Assembly: GCF_003289965.1 (NCBI RefSeq)
Contig: NZ_QMBQ01000002.1
Location: 372,001 to 436,000, forward strand
Origin: Mesorhizobium atlanticum
Lineage (GTDB): Bacteria > Pseudomonadota > Alphaproteobacteria > Rhizobiales > Rhizobiaceae
Direction: 5' to 3'
DNA: 64,000 nucleotides
This document shows, one piece after another, positions 1 to 7,138 of this stretch. Numbering within the stretch: the first letter of the stretch is position 1; every line of letters starts with the position of its first letter. Position numbers and translations under genes: made by a program. The notes beneath the pieces were generated by a model that did not search any database, was not told the origin of the DNA, and saw only the letters and a program-made list of their open reading frames with translations.

Positions 1-17
1 GGTCAATGTATCCATGG

Positions 18-1214
18 TCAGACCTTTCGTGCCGCGTCGAGAATCCTGCGGCCGAGCCGTATCAGGGCAACGTCGCTGCCGGAAGGGCCGAGCAGCGAAA
101 GGCCGAAGGGTGCGCCGTCGACGGAGCCGATCGGCAAGGTGATCTGCGGAAAGCCCGAAAGGCCTGAAAGGCACAAGAGATGCAGCGCTCTTTCGCGATA
201 GGCCTGGAACTGTTCCGGCGTGCTGGCGGCGAGCGGTGGCGCGCCGGGAACGGTGGGCAGGACCAGAAAGCCGTTGTTGCCGAGCAGGGCGCCGAGCTCG
301 TCCCGGAACGCCAGCCGCCGCGCCGCTTCGGCGGCGGCGGCCTTGGCATCGATGGTGCGGCCGAAGGCAAAACGCTCCTCGACGCCCGGGCTGAGGCGGC
401 CGCCGGCCGAAATCCACGGGCCATGCTCGCGCCAGGCCTCGAAAGCCTGCAGGCGGCGAAAGCACCAGTAAAGCTCATCGGGGAATGAGGCGAAGGCGTA
501 TTCGGTCTCCACGGGCTGGCCGATGACAGAGGCGGCCAGCGCCTTCATGCGCGCATATTGCGCGGCCTCTGCCGGGCCCATGACGAAGGCGTCCAGCCAG
601 CGAATCGACAGCGGGCGGTTGAGCGGGTGCTGATGCGGGTCGCGGCCGAGCAGAAGCTTGCCGACCGTCTCGTAGGTCTCGATGTCATCGGCGAACCAGC
701 CGAAAGTGTCGAAGCTCGATGCCAGCTTCATCGCCCCGTCGAGCGAAATACGGCCATGGGTGGTGCGCAGCCCGATCAGGCCGCAGAAGCTCGCCGGGGC
801 GCGGATCGAGCCGCCGGTGTCGGAGCCGGTGGCAATGTTCGCCAGCCCACCCGCGACCGCGGCCGCCGAGCCGGAAGAGGAGCCGCCGGTGACGCGCTCG
901 GGTGCGGCGGGGTTGACCGGGTAGGGGAAATGCGCGTTCTGGCCGAACAGCGAGAAGGCCAGTTCATCGGTCTGGGTCTTGCCGACGAATCGCGCGCCGG
1001 CATCGAGGATCGCCTGCACCGCTTCGGCGGTGCGCGAGGCGGCATGCGCCTCCTCGAATTTCTGCGGGTTGCCGCAGCCGGTGCGGTAGCCGGCGACGTC
1101 ATAGATGTCCTTGACCGCCAGGCGCAGGCCGGCGAGCGGGCCCAATTCCGCATGCGCCACAGGCATTTGGCGCAGATCGAGGAAGGCGTTCAGCGGTCCT
1201 TGAGTTCCTGGCAT
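18..1214 (-). CDS. Amidase (amidase-signature family)
   Basis: Predicted cytoplasmic hydrolase of an amide bond; the substrate cannot be told from sequence. At 398 aa it is somewhat short for the amidase-signature family. The Ser-cisSer-Lys triad is readable: Lys35 in AVKD, cis-Ser112 in the GGSSSGSA loop at 110-117, and nucleophile Ser136 in GSDTGGSIR. The 24-residue spacing between the two serines is the family norm. Plain ATG start at 1214. The gene is divergent from the decarboxylase at 1757, and its stop lies 17 bases from the left edge, so its downstream context is unknown. Family assignment is firm; I would not choose between a general amidase, an allophanate-type enzyme or a GatA-like paralogue. 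Confidence 0.9.
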   Translation of the reverse strand: MPGTQGPLNAFLDLRQMPVAHAELGPLAGLRLAVKDIYDVAGYRTGCGNPQKFEEAHAASRTAEAVQAILDAGARFVGKTQTDELAFSLFGQNAHFPYPVNPAAPERVTGGSSSGSAAAVAGGLANIATGSDTGGSIRAPASFCGLIGLRTTHGRISLDGAMKLASSFDTFGWFADDIETYETVGKLLLGRDPHQHPLNRPLSIRWLDAFVMGPAEAAQYARMKALAASVIGQPVETEYAFASFPDELYWCFRRLQAFEAWREHGPWISAGGRLSPGVEERFAFGRTIDAKAAAAEAARRLAFRDELGALLGNNGFLVLPTVPGAPPLAASTPEQFQAYRERALHLLCLSGLSGFPQITLPIGSVDGAPFGLSLLGPSGSDVALIRLGRRILDAARKV

Positions 1215-1289
1215 CGTTCGATTTCCGGATACGGTGCGACCAACATTGTTCGATGCCAGAAATTTTACAACCTGGGCCTACGATTTTTA

Positions 1290-1318
1290 TTGATTGTGAA
1301 ACCCTTCGCTCCTATATC
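1290..1318 (+). promoter_or_regulatory. Putative sigma-70 promoter of the decarboxylase gene
   Basis: TTGATT at 1290-1295 and TATATC at 1313-1318 are separated by 17 bases, a good housekeeping-type match. Initiation near 1325 would leave a leader of about 430 nt before the decarboxylase start codon. Inferred from spacing and consensus only. Confidence 0.5.
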
Positions 1319-1324
1319 GCGCTT

Positions 1325-1756
1325 GCCCAAAGTCGCACGTGCCTGTGGGTGTCCGCCGATCCTCGAATGGTGAGGGCAATCGGTAAGGTAACTGGAGCCA
1401 ACCACTCCAGTCGGTCAGTGGCCAACCACAAGATCGAGGACACCTTGAAGCAACGACGGTGCGGGCCTTTCTGGTTCTCTTCCGGTTGTCCAAAGACCGG
1501 GGTTACTAAAGAGGCACACCTTCATTGCCGGCAGTGCGGACGGGGTCTCCCATCCAAGCCAAGGCAGACAAAGCGAACCGAGGCCGGGCAAGGCCAAGGT
1601 TCATCGCCGCGAGACGGCATTTCATGGTTCCGGGGTCTCCACCGGCTGGTTCCATGGATTTGACGTCCCGCCTTTGTTTGACCGCGAGTTCGCGAGGCTG
1701 AGCGCCCGCGTTCCGCAGCCTTTGTGCGCGCCGAAAGGCGTTATGGAGAGACCCCG
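1325..1756 (+). ncRNA. Long structured leader of the decarboxylase, candidate speF-type leader RNA
   Basis: This gene-free stretch precedes an ornithine-decarboxylase-family gene, the location where the alphaproteobacterial speF leader motif is known. Visible structure: a perfect 7-bp hairpin (ACTGGAG 1391-1397 with CTCCAGT 1405-1411) and a two-part hairpin at 1623-1656 (CATGG/CCATG outside, CCGG/CCGG inside). The octamer GGGGTCTC occurs twice (1542-1549 and 1632-1639, the second partly in the loop of that hairpin). It is complementary to GAGACCCC at 1748-1755, which overlaps the ribosome-binding site. That suggests a switchable block of translation. The speF identity rests on position and gene type, not on a covariance-model match. 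Confidence 0.55.
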
Positions 1757-2890
1757 ATGGCTACCCAGCGCATCCTTGACTTCCTCGCCACCCGACGTCC
1801 GAACGGTCCCTGCCTCGTCGTCGACCTCGATGTCGTGCGCGACAATTTCCGCGCCTTCGAGAAGGCGTTGCCCGATTCCAAGATCTATTATGCGGTGAAA
1901 GCAAACCCGGCGCCGGAAATCCTGCGCCTCCTTGCTGCGATGGGCTCGTCCTTCGACACCGCATCGGTTGCCGAGGTCGAGATGGCGATGGACGCGGGTG
2001 CGCCCGCCGACCGCATTTCCTTCGGCAACACCATCAAGAAGGAGCGTGACATCGCACGCGCCTACCAGCTCGGCATTCGCCTCTACGCCGTGGACTGCGT
2101 CGAGGAGGTCGAGAAGATCGCCCGCGTCGCGCCCGGCTCGCGCGTGTTCTGCCGCGTGCTCACCGACGGCGAAGGCGCCGAGTGGCCGCTGTCGCGCAAG
2201 TTCGGCTGCGTGCCGGCGATGGCCGTCGACGTGCTGCGCCATGCCAAGGGCCTCGGCCTCGACGCCTATGGCGTGTCGTTCCATGTCGGCTCGCAGCAGA
2301 CCGACCTGTCGGCCTGGGACCGCGCGCTGGGCGACGCCAAGAAGGTGTTCGCGACGCTGGCCGACGAAGGCATCGTCTTGAAGATGGTGAACATGGGCGG
2401 CGGTTTCCCGACCCGTTACCTGAAGGACGTGCCGGTGGCGCAGGCCTATGGCCAGGCGATCTTCTCGGCGCTGCGCAAGCATTTCGGCAACGCGCTGCCC
2501 GAGACGATCATCGAGCCGGGCCGCGGCATGGTCGGCAATGCCGGCGTCATCAAGTCGGAAGTCGTGCTTATCTCGAAGAAGGCCGACAACGACAATGTGC
2601 GCTGGGTGTTCCTCGACATCGGCAAGTTCGGCGGTCTCGCCGAGACCATGGACGAGGCGATCCGCTATCCGCTGGTCACGCGCCATGACGGCTCGGAGAC
2701 CGCGCCTTGCGTGCTCGCCGGCCCGACCTGCGATTCGGCCGACGTGATGTACGAGAAGACGCCTTATCCGCTGCCCTTGTCGCTGACCATCGGCGACGAG
2801 GTGCTGATCGAAGGCACCGGAGCCTACACGACCACCTATTCGGCGGTCGCCTTCAACGGCTTCGAGCCTCTCCGATCCTACGTGATCTGA
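1757..2890 (+). CDS. speF: Ornithine/lysine decarboxylase, class III PLP (alanine-racemase fold)
   Basis: Decarboxylates ornithine (possibly lysine) to putrescine (cadaverine) in the cytoplasm. The 377-aa protein has the eukaryotic-type ODC layout: PLP Lys48 in YAVKAN, HVGSQ at 175-179, the phosphate-binding GGGFP near 213-217, EPGRG at 252-256, and the C-terminal active-site Cys324 in GPTCDSAD. Start chosen at ATG 1757 because GGAGAG (1745-1750) sits 6 bases upstream; an in-frame start at 1724 would bury that site. The same site can pair with repeats in the leader, so translation is probably regulated there. Substrate choice between ornithine and lysine is not decided by eye. The gene symbol follows the usage for alphaproteobacterial homologues. 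Confidence 0.92.
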   Translation: MATQRILDFLATRRPNGPCLVVDLDVVRDNFRAFEKALPDSKIYYAVKANPAPEILRLLAAMGSSFDTASVAEVEMAMDAGAPADRISFGNTIKKERDIARAYQLGIRLYAVDCVEEVEKIARVAPGSRVFCRVLTDGEGAEWPLSRKFGCVPAMAVDVLRHAKGLGLDAYGVSFHVGSQQTDLSAWDRALGDAKKVFATLADEGIVLKMVNMGGGFPTRYLKDVPVAQAYGQAIFSALRKHFGNALPETIIEPGRGMVGNAGVIKSEVVLISKKADNDNVRWVFLDIGKFGGLAETMDEAIRYPLVTRHDGSETAPCVLAGPTCDSADVMYEKTPYPLPLSLTIGDEVLIEGTGAYTTTYSAVAFNGFEPLRSYVI

Positions 2891-2946
2891 GCAGTTCGCA
2901 AGAAACCGCTCAGATCAACCCGGGTGGGTGCTGTCATCCGCCCGGG
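2884..2946 (+). terminator. Tandem hairpins after the decarboxylase gene
   Basis: A perfect 9-bp stem, GATCTGAGC (2884-2892) with GCTCAGATC (2908-2916), overlaps the stop codon. It is followed by CCCGGGTGG (2919-2927) with CCGCCCGGG (2938-2946), 8 of 9 paired. Neither has a T-run, so these may slow RNA decay or act with Rho instead of being a classic intrinsic terminator. Confidence 0.45.
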
Positions 2947-2988
2947 CTCGCTTGTGGAACAGATCTCCGCTCGTGAAGGATCGCGGAT

Positions 2989-3702
2989 ATGGAATACCTG
3001 ACCAAATCGGCCATCCAGGCCACCGCAATTGCCCCCTCGTCCGGACCGTCGGCTGAGCTTTTCTCCGCGGGGGAGAAGAGTCTTTCGGCGGCGCTGGCGC
3101 CCTCCCTTGCCCTCCGGGCACAGGCTGGCTCGCGCGGCGCGCCGGACGAGGGGGCCGCCCATGCGCCTGCCTTTGTCATCGTAGGCGAAGGCGCCGGCGA
3201 TGCTGCGGCGCGTGAAATGCTGCTCGACCGCGCCATGGGGCCGAAGCGCAAGAAGAAGTCGTCCGAGAAGCTGCGGCGCGGCCGGCGGCCCTCGGAGGGC
3301 CTGGCCTTCGTGGCCCGCGATGCGTTGGGCGTCGTCGTCGGCACGGTGCGGCTTTGGGACGTGAGGCTGCGCGAGGGCGGTCCCGCAGCGCTTCTGCTTG
3401 GCCCGCTGGCGGTCGAGCCTGGCTTGAAGAGCGGCGGCATCGGCTCGGCGCTGATGCGGCATGCTATCGCCGAGGCCGCGCGGCTCGGCCATGGCGCGAT
3501 CCTGCTCGTCGGCGATGCGCCCTATTACGGACGGTTCGGCTTCTCGGCCGATCGCACCGGAGCGCTTGCCATGCCCGGCCCCTATGAGCGGCACCGGCTT
3601 CTGGCGCTGGAGCTGAAAGACGGCGCGCTGGATGGCGCCAAGGGCACGATCAAGGCGGCCGGCCGCAAGATCAAGGGTCAGGCGCCGGGCTTCGTCGCCT
3701 GA
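2989..3702 (+). CDS. GNAT family N-acetyltransferase (YhbS-like) with repeat-derived N-terminal insert
   Basis: Predicted acetyl-CoA-dependent N-acetyltransferase; acceptor unknown. The GNAT core runs from about residue 58 to 210. It has the beta4 strand LLLGPLAV, the acetyl-CoA loop in GLKSGGIGSALMRHAI, then LVGDAPYYGRFGF, typical of YhbS-like proteins. Start ATG 2989 has AAGGA 8 bases upstream. Residues 15-56 are low-complexity Ala/Ser/Gly sequence encoded by a palindromic element (3031-3155) that keeps the frame open. Without it the protein would be about 195 aa, nearer the usual size. No in-frame ATG or GTG lies between the element and the GNAT core, so translation should pass through it. 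Confidence 0.85.
   Translation: MEYLTKSAIQATAIAPSSGPSAELFSAGEKSLSAALAPSLALRAQAGSRGAPDEGAAHAPAFVIVGEGAGDAAAREMLLDRAMGPKRKKKSSEKLRRGRRPSEGLAFVARDALGVVVGTVRLWDVRLREGGPAALLLGPLAVEPGLKSGGIGSALMRHAIAEAARLGHGAILLVGDAPYYGRFGFSADRTGALAMPGPYERHRLLALELKDGALDGAKGTIKAAGRKIKGQAPGFVA
3031..3155. repeat. Palindromic repeat element inserted in frame in the GNAT gene
   Basis: The 125-bp segment is bounded by perfect 14-bp inverted repeats, GCCCCCTCGTCCGG (3031-3044) and CCGGACGAGGGGGC (3142-3155). It contains an inner palindrome around TTCTCCGCGGGGGAGAA. The composition resembles short intergenic repeats common in rhizobial genomes. Here it codes for residues 15-56 of the acetyltransferase and brings no stop codon in that frame. 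Membership of a dispersed family is from memory of such sequences and needs a genome search. Confidence 0.7.
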
Positions 3703-3716
3703 CGGCTACTATTCGA

Positions 3717-3755
3717 CAAGAAACAACGCCGCCCGATGGGCGGCGTTGTTTCTTG
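3717..3755. terminator. Bidirectional intrinsic terminator
   Basis: A perfect 18-bp inverted repeat, CAAGAAACAACGCCGCCC (3717-3734) and its complement (3738-3755), with a 3-base GAT loop. It lies between the convergent acetyltransferase and SCP2 genes. The A-rich and T-rich outer stem supplies a T-rich 3' end on both strands. Confidence 0.85.
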
Positions 3756-3762
3756 CGAACGA

Positions 3763-4047
3763 TCAGCCGAGCAGCTGGCTGAGCGCCATGGCGACGGTCA
3801 TGTCGCCTTCGACTTTGAGCTTGCCGGCCATGAAGGCCATCGTCGGGTTGAGGTCGCCGGCAATCAGCGAGTCCAGATCGTCAAGCGAGAGCTTGACGGT
3901 GCAGTCGGTCGGCGCATCGGTGGTCGAGACGGTCGCGCCGTCGATGACGATGACGCCGTCGCTGCCGGTGTCGAACTTGACCGAATGTTCGAAGCCGGCG
4001 CTTGCCACGCGCGACCTGATCCTGTCGGCAATCTCCTGAACGCCCAT
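3763..4047 (-). CDS. SCP2 sterol-binding-domain protein
   Basis: A 94-aa single-domain protein of the SCP2 lipid-carrier family. Such proteins bind acyl-CoA or other apolar ligands and are linked to fatty-acid or branched-chain acyl metabolism. The family signature is the C-terminal block with DLNPTMAFMAGKLKVEGDM (about 65-83), preceded by the acidic stretch LSLDDLDSLIAGD. No signal peptide, so cytoplasmic. GGAGAACCGCC lies just upstream of the ATG. A perfect 18-bp palindrome about 105 bases upstream is the best candidate regulatory site. The ligand is not predictable by eye. Confidence 0.85.
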   Translation of the reverse strand: MGVQEIADRIRSRVASAGFEHSVKFDTGSDGVIVIDGATVSTTDAPTDCTVKLSLDDLDSLIAGDLNPTMAFMAGKLKVEGDMTVAMALSQLLG

Positions 4048-4151
4048 GGCGGTTCTCCTTTGGTTGCGTTGACGCGCACCGGCTTGTCGAGCCGCTGGGC
4101 GAGGCGCCGCGCCCGGGCGCGGCCACCTGTCACCGGCGCATATAGCTTCGA

Positions 4152-4169
4152 GTTGACGTTAACGTCAAC
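4152..4169. promoter_or_regulatory. Perfect 18-bp palindromic operator upstream of the SCP2 gene
   Basis: GTTGACGTTAACGTCAAC is a perfect palindrome. Its core resembles the consensus of the MerR-family regulator LiuR (branched-chain amino acid and acyl-CoA catabolism), as I recall it. It lies between the converging ends of SCP2 upstream DNA and the flagellar gene ending at 4238, so SCP2 is the only plausible target. No matching regulator gene is in the window. Confidence 0.5.
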
Positions 4170-4237
4170 GCGGTCACCATGCGTCATGTCGCAACAGGAG
4201 TAAGCGCGGCTGAGGCATCCGTGCCGAGCCCGGGCAA

Positions 4238-4768
4238 TCAATGCTCCGGCGTGGCCTTGAACGCCTTGGTCATCGCCGCTGCGGTTTCGCCGGCACCCCT
4301 GCGGCGGCGCAGCGCGTTGTCGCGGATATCGTCCTTGGAGAGGAAGTTGACCTGGTCGATCAGCACATCGTGCACCAGCTCGACGCCGATGCGGGTGTTG
4401 ATGGTATCGCGGATCGACTTGCGGAAGGCGTCGAGATCGATCGATTCCTTCTTGGTGAAATCGATCTGCGGATTGGAATAGAGGTAGGAATAGACCTGGT
4501 CGGTCATCAGCGCCTGCGCCGGGACCGACAGCTTCTTCATCTGCTCCGGCTCAATCGTGTAGACGAGCTTGGTGAGGAAATAGCCGTCGATCGTGCCATC
4601 GCGCAGCAGCGGCACCGAGATCATGTCGGTCTTGACGTAGTCGAGGCCGCCCAGCATCGGCTTCGGCGGTTCGGCCGCGCCGCGCTGGCTGGCCGCCTGG
4701 AAGGAGTAGAAGACAGCGCCGAGCGTCACGGCGCAAATCCACAGCGCGGCGGCGATGAATTTTATCAC
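4238..4768 (-). CDS. Rhizobial flagellar-cluster membrane protein of unknown function
   Basis: A 176-aa protein with one N-terminal membrane segment (about 3-22, FIAAALWICAVTLGAVFYSF). The rest probably lies in the periplasm, with conserved-looking segments YFLTKLVYTIEP and DQVNFLSKDDIRDNALRRR. The arrangement loosely recalls FliL-type basal-body proteins, but I do not claim homology. Start taken as GTG 4768, with AAGGA 8 bases upstream. The ATG frames nearby hit a stop, and the upstream gene ends at 4800. It is the last gene of a flgJ-flgN-orf set, so a flagellar or chemotaxis role is inferred from context only. Confidence 0.7.
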   Translation of the reverse strand: MIKFIAAALWICAVTLGAVFYSFQAASQRGAAEPPKPMLGGLDYVKTDMISVPLLRDGTIDGYFLTKLVYTIEPEQMKKLSVPAQALMTDQVYSYLYSNPQIDFTKKESIDLDAFRKSIRDTINTRIGVELVHDVLIDQVNFLSKDDIRDNALRRRRGAGETAAAMTKAFKATPEH

Positions 4769-4799
4769 CAGGTCTGTCCTTGCGCCGCGATCATGTTCA

Positions 4800-5219
4800 T
4801 CAGGCCCTGGCCATTCCGAACTCGCCGGCCGAATAGGTACCGTCGGCATCCGCGCGCTGGATGGCGTTCCTCAGAAGCGTGGCGACCTCGTTGACGGCGT
4901 TGAGATGGGCAAGGATCGCCGCTTCGTTCTTGGCCAGTTTCTGGCGCAGCCGCAAAAGGCCTTCGCGATGCTGCTCGAGGAATTCGATCTCGTTGGCGCC
5001 CTTCAAGGCGCGGTTGAGCTCGTAAAGATACCGGCTCTTGCGCGCGTTCGAGGACTTGAGGTCATAGGCCGTCCCACTGCGGATGCCGGCGGTCTCCTCG
5101 TCCACGACTTCCTCGATGCGGCCGATGATGGCGGCGAGGTTGCCGGGTCGTGCGGCGGCGGGCGCTTCCAATGCATTGGCGCGCGCGGGAAGGTTGGAAA
5201 GGTCCGTCTGGTCGGCCAT
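4800..5219 (-). CDS. flgN: FlgN-like flagellar export chaperone
   Basis: A 139-aa mostly helical protein: the segment from about residue 28 to 128 is predicted coiled-coil (IGRIEEVVDEET, then LKGANEIEFLEQHREGLLRLRQKL). This matches the FlgN type of chaperone, which escorts the hook-associated proteins FlgK and FlgL to the export gate. It lies 8 bases after the flgJ-like gene and 31 bases before the GTG of the next gene, so all three are probably one transcript. FlgN proteins diverge strongly, so the assignment relies on length, helical content and the flgJ neighbour. Confidence 0.7.
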   Translation of the reverse strand: MADQTDLSNLPARANALEAPAAARPGNLAAIIGRIEEVVDEETAGIRSGTAYDLKSSNARKSRYLYELNRALKGANEIEFLEQHREGLLRLRQKLAKNEAAILAHLNAVNEVATLLRNAIQRADADGTYSAGEFGMARA

Positions 5220-5227
5220 GTAGGTCC

Positions 5228-5797
5228 CTAGATCTTGATGTCCGTTTTTATGGTTGTGTCGTCGCCGGTCATCGACCGCGCGGCCTTGCGTTCAAGCTCC
5301 TCGACCATCGAGGTCGAAAGCCTGGTCTGCTGGTCGGTCTCGGCTTTCTGCGGTCCGCCGGCAACGGGGCCGACCGGCACCTTGTGCTTGCCGTCGAGAT
5401 AGTGGTCGGCGAGCATGGATCGGGCGATGCCGATGCCGCCATGCGCGGCCATGACATCGGCCACCTTTTCGGCGAGCTGCGACTTCCACATGTCGCCGGC
5501 CAGGCCCTTGCCGTAAACGCCCTCGGTGTCCTTGGGCATCATGTTCTGGATGAAGGTCGTCAGCACCATCGCCTCGAAGCGCTGGAACTTCTTCGCGGGA
5601 TTGGCGGCTTCCGCCTTGTCGGCAGTCGCGCGCGAGAGCACGGAGCCGGCATCGACCGTCGCGGACGGATCGACCGAGAAAGCGCCAGGCGCACCACCCG
5701 CGCGCCTGAGGAGCGCCGCACGCGCGGCCTCGACGTCGGCCGGCTCCGCTGCGCGGGCGACGTCCATGACGATGTCGCTGGGTGGGGAAATGGCCAA
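5228..5797 (-). CDS. flgJ: FlgJ-like rod-binding protein (no muramidase domain)
   Basis: Flagellar rod-assembly factor. The rod-binding domain spans about residues 68-135, with KKFQRFEAMVLTTFIQNMMP, then YGKGLAGDMWKSQLAEKVAD. The muramidase domain of enterobacterial FlgJ is absent, as usual in alphaproteobacteria, where a separate transglycosylase (here at 32069) serves. Start taken at TTG 5797, giving an N-terminus beginning (M)AISPPSD as in rhizobial homologues as I recall them. An alternative GTG at 5833 would add 12 residues. First gene of a three-gene minus-strand set. The other end of the ancestral operon (fliR, flhA) now lies 9 kb away. Confidence 0.8.
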   Translation of the reverse strand: MAISPPSDIVMDVARAAEPADVEAARAALLRRAGGAPGAFSVDPSATVDAGSVLSRATADKAEAANPAKKFQRFEAMVLTTFIQNMMPKDTEGVYGKGLAGDMWKSQLAEKVADVMAAHGGIGIARSMLADHYLDGKHKVPVGPVAGGPQKAETDQQTRLSTSMVEELERKAARSMTGDDTTIKTDIKI

Positions 5798-6008
5798 AAA
5801 AAGTCCGCCCTTTGCCGGTTTTGTTAGTTGCACAATGGCTGAAGAAGCTTGTGGCAGGCTTGCGGGAAAAGGGAGGCGGAATGCGGACAGCAGCTGCCCA
5901 CATCCTGATTACCCTGTAGGGGGCCGGAACGGCCACTTCCCGCCGTCGACAAGGCGCTGCCCGGGAACGGCCGCTGTAAGCAAGCTCGCTCCAAAGGTGC
6001 TTCAGCGA

Positions 6009-6036
6009 TTGAGCAAAATGTAGATAGCTATATATC
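6009..6036 (+). promoter_or_regulatory. Putative promoter of the acylphosphatase-like gene
   Basis: TTGAGC at 6009-6014 and TATATC at 6031-6036 are separated by 16 bases in an AT-rich patch unlike its surroundings. The start codon follows at 6058, so the leader would be about 15 nt. Confidence 0.45.
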
Positions 6037-6057
6037 TGTTTCGTTGCCGAGGCTTCT

Positions 6058-6327
6058 ATGAGCGAGCAAAATTACCATTTCTGGCGGGAGCACATGACGA
6101 TCCTCGGCGATGTCGAGGCGGCATCCTTCCTTCCGTGGATCGAGCGTCATGCCGCCAAGCTCGGGCTCGCGCAGGCAATATGCTTTGCCGGTCCCGACCG
6201 CATCGAACTCGACATTGCCGGTCCAGCCGAGCTCGTCGACATGATGGAGATGGGGTGCTCTCTTGGACCAATCGATGTCTGGGTCGAGGCCATCCGCCGG
6301 GTGCCGATAGAGAGCGAATCGGGCTAG
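6058..6327 (+). CDS. Acylphosphatase-like protein lacking catalytic residues
   Basis: An 89-aa protein whose pattern follows the acylphosphatase fold. ILGDVEAASFLPWIERHA (about 15-32) occupies the place of the substrate loop and helix 1, and IELDIAGPAELVDMMEMG the place of strand 3 and helix 2, ending SLGPIDVWVEAI. The catalytic Arg of the G-x-V-Q-G-V-x-F-R loop is replaced (SFLPW) and no Asn stands at the second catalytic position (ICFAGPDR). Hydrolysis of acyl phosphates is therefore doubtful; a binding role is possible. GAGG precedes the ATG. It has its own promoter-like sequence and terminator, so it is independent of the following operon. Confidence 0.65.
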   Translation: MSEQNYHFWREHMTILGDVEAASFLPWIERHAAKLGLAQAICFAGPDRIELDIAGPAELVDMMEMGCSLGPIDVWVEAIRRVPIESESG

Positions 6328-6353
6328 TTTCCGGCCTGCGGCCTGTCCCTGCG

Positions 6354-6375
6354 AAAGGTGCAATGCACCTTTTTT
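6354..6375 (+). terminator. Intrinsic terminator after the acylphosphatase-like gene
   Basis: AAAGGTGC (6354-6361) pairs with GCACCTTT (6365-6372) around an AAT loop, and the T-run continues to 6375. A compact textbook terminator 27 bases after the stop codon; it separates this gene from the operon starting at 6488. Confidence 0.85.
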
Positions 6376-6425
6376 GGGCATTATTGCCAGTGAGGAAATG
6401 TTGTGCAAACGTGACCGGGTCTTTT

Positions 6426-6465
6426 AGCATGTCCTTGACCGCTAAGCCGCGCCCGGGAACATGCT
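6426..6465 (+). promoter_or_regulatory. Possible promoter/operator of the purine-type operon
   Basis: The inverted repeat AGCATGT (6426-6432) / ACATGCT (6459-6465) brackets a TTGACC box at 6435-6440. The right arm coincides with where a -10 box would fall, but no good -10 is visible. This is the only obvious control signal between the terminator at 6375 and the first operon gene. Its regulator is not in the window. Confidence 0.35.
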
Positions 6466-6487
6466 GGTGTCGTTTGAAAGTTGATGT

Positions 6488-7138
6488 ATGCCTCCCTACT
6501 CGACCGGCTCTTGGATACCTGTTGCACTCTCCGCGGACTTGCCGGCGGGAACCGTGATGCCAGCGCAATCCCCAGCCGGGCCGGTTGCCCTTTGGCGAAG
6601 TCGCTCCGGCCGTATGGCGGCCTTTGCCGACAGATGCCCTCATCGCGGCATGCGCCTCTCCCATGGCTTCGTGCGCGGTGAGACCCTGTCCTGCATCTAT
6701 CACGGCTGGAGCTATGCCCAGGCGGGAAACTGCCTACGTATTCCGGCCCATCCGGCACTGACGCCGCCGGACACGATTCGTGTCGCGACACAGCCCGTCG
6801 AGGATGGCGGCGGCATCATCTGGATTCCGGTTGGCGAACCCGCCGCTGGGCCGCCACGGTTCGACGGAGTTACCCCCCTGCGCTCAATGGTGGTGGAGGC
6901 CGACATCGCCGCGCTGGAGGAGGCCGCAGGGACGAAGGCCGCTGAAGGCCTGCTCGACTATGCGCATGATGGCCGGACCGTGCGGCTGCTGCTTGCTCCC
7001 GAAGGGAAAGCGCGGACGCTGATGCATGTTCTGGTGGACGAGGACAGCAATCCGAGCGAGCGTATCGCCGCGTCGAGGGCCGCCGAGGCGCTGCGGCGGA
7101 CGGCCGAGCATGTTGCGGCCAGCGGGACCGCCCGATGA
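6488..7138 (+). CDS. Stand-alone Rieske [2Fe-2S] protein of a split oxygenase
   Basis: Predicted electron-transfer subunit. The 216-aa protein has a Rieske-oxygenase N-terminal domain with all four cluster ligands: Cys50, His52, Cys69 and His72 (CPH, then 16 residues, then CIYH), followed by GWSY. The C-terminal part (about 120-216) has no iron-binding Asp-His-His motif. It loosely resembles a shrunken catalytic domain (TVRLLLAPEGKA). It therefore cannot be a complete oxygenase. It overlaps the next gene, which encodes the complementary half, by 4 bases. No ferredoxin reductase is encoded nearby. The Rieske assignment is firm; pairing with the next gene is inference from overlap and complementarity. 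The start codon is uncertain because no strong ribosome-binding site is visible. Confidence 0.85.
   Translation: MPPYSTGSWIPVALSADLPAGTVMPAQSPAGPVALWRSRSGRMAAFADRCPHRGMRLSHGFVRGETLSCIYHGWSYAQAGNCLRIPAHPALTPPDTIRVATQPVEDGGGIIWIPVGEPAAGPPRFDGVTPLRSMVVEADIAALEEAAGTKAAEGLLDYAHDGRTVRLLLAPEGKARTLMHVLVDEDSNPSERIAASRAAEALRRTAEHVAASGTAR

Noticed and set aside
1253..1663. Small + strand frame (136 codons) in the decarboxylase leader
   Set aside because: No ribosome-binding site, no domain, and it crosses the hairpins; a coding leader peptide cannot be excluded but nothing supports this one.
5798..6057. Possible insertion junction between flgJ and the acylphosphatase-like gene
   Set aside because: Looked for direct repeats, tRNA ends and inverted repeats shared with 14677-14821; none of convincing length seen by eye.
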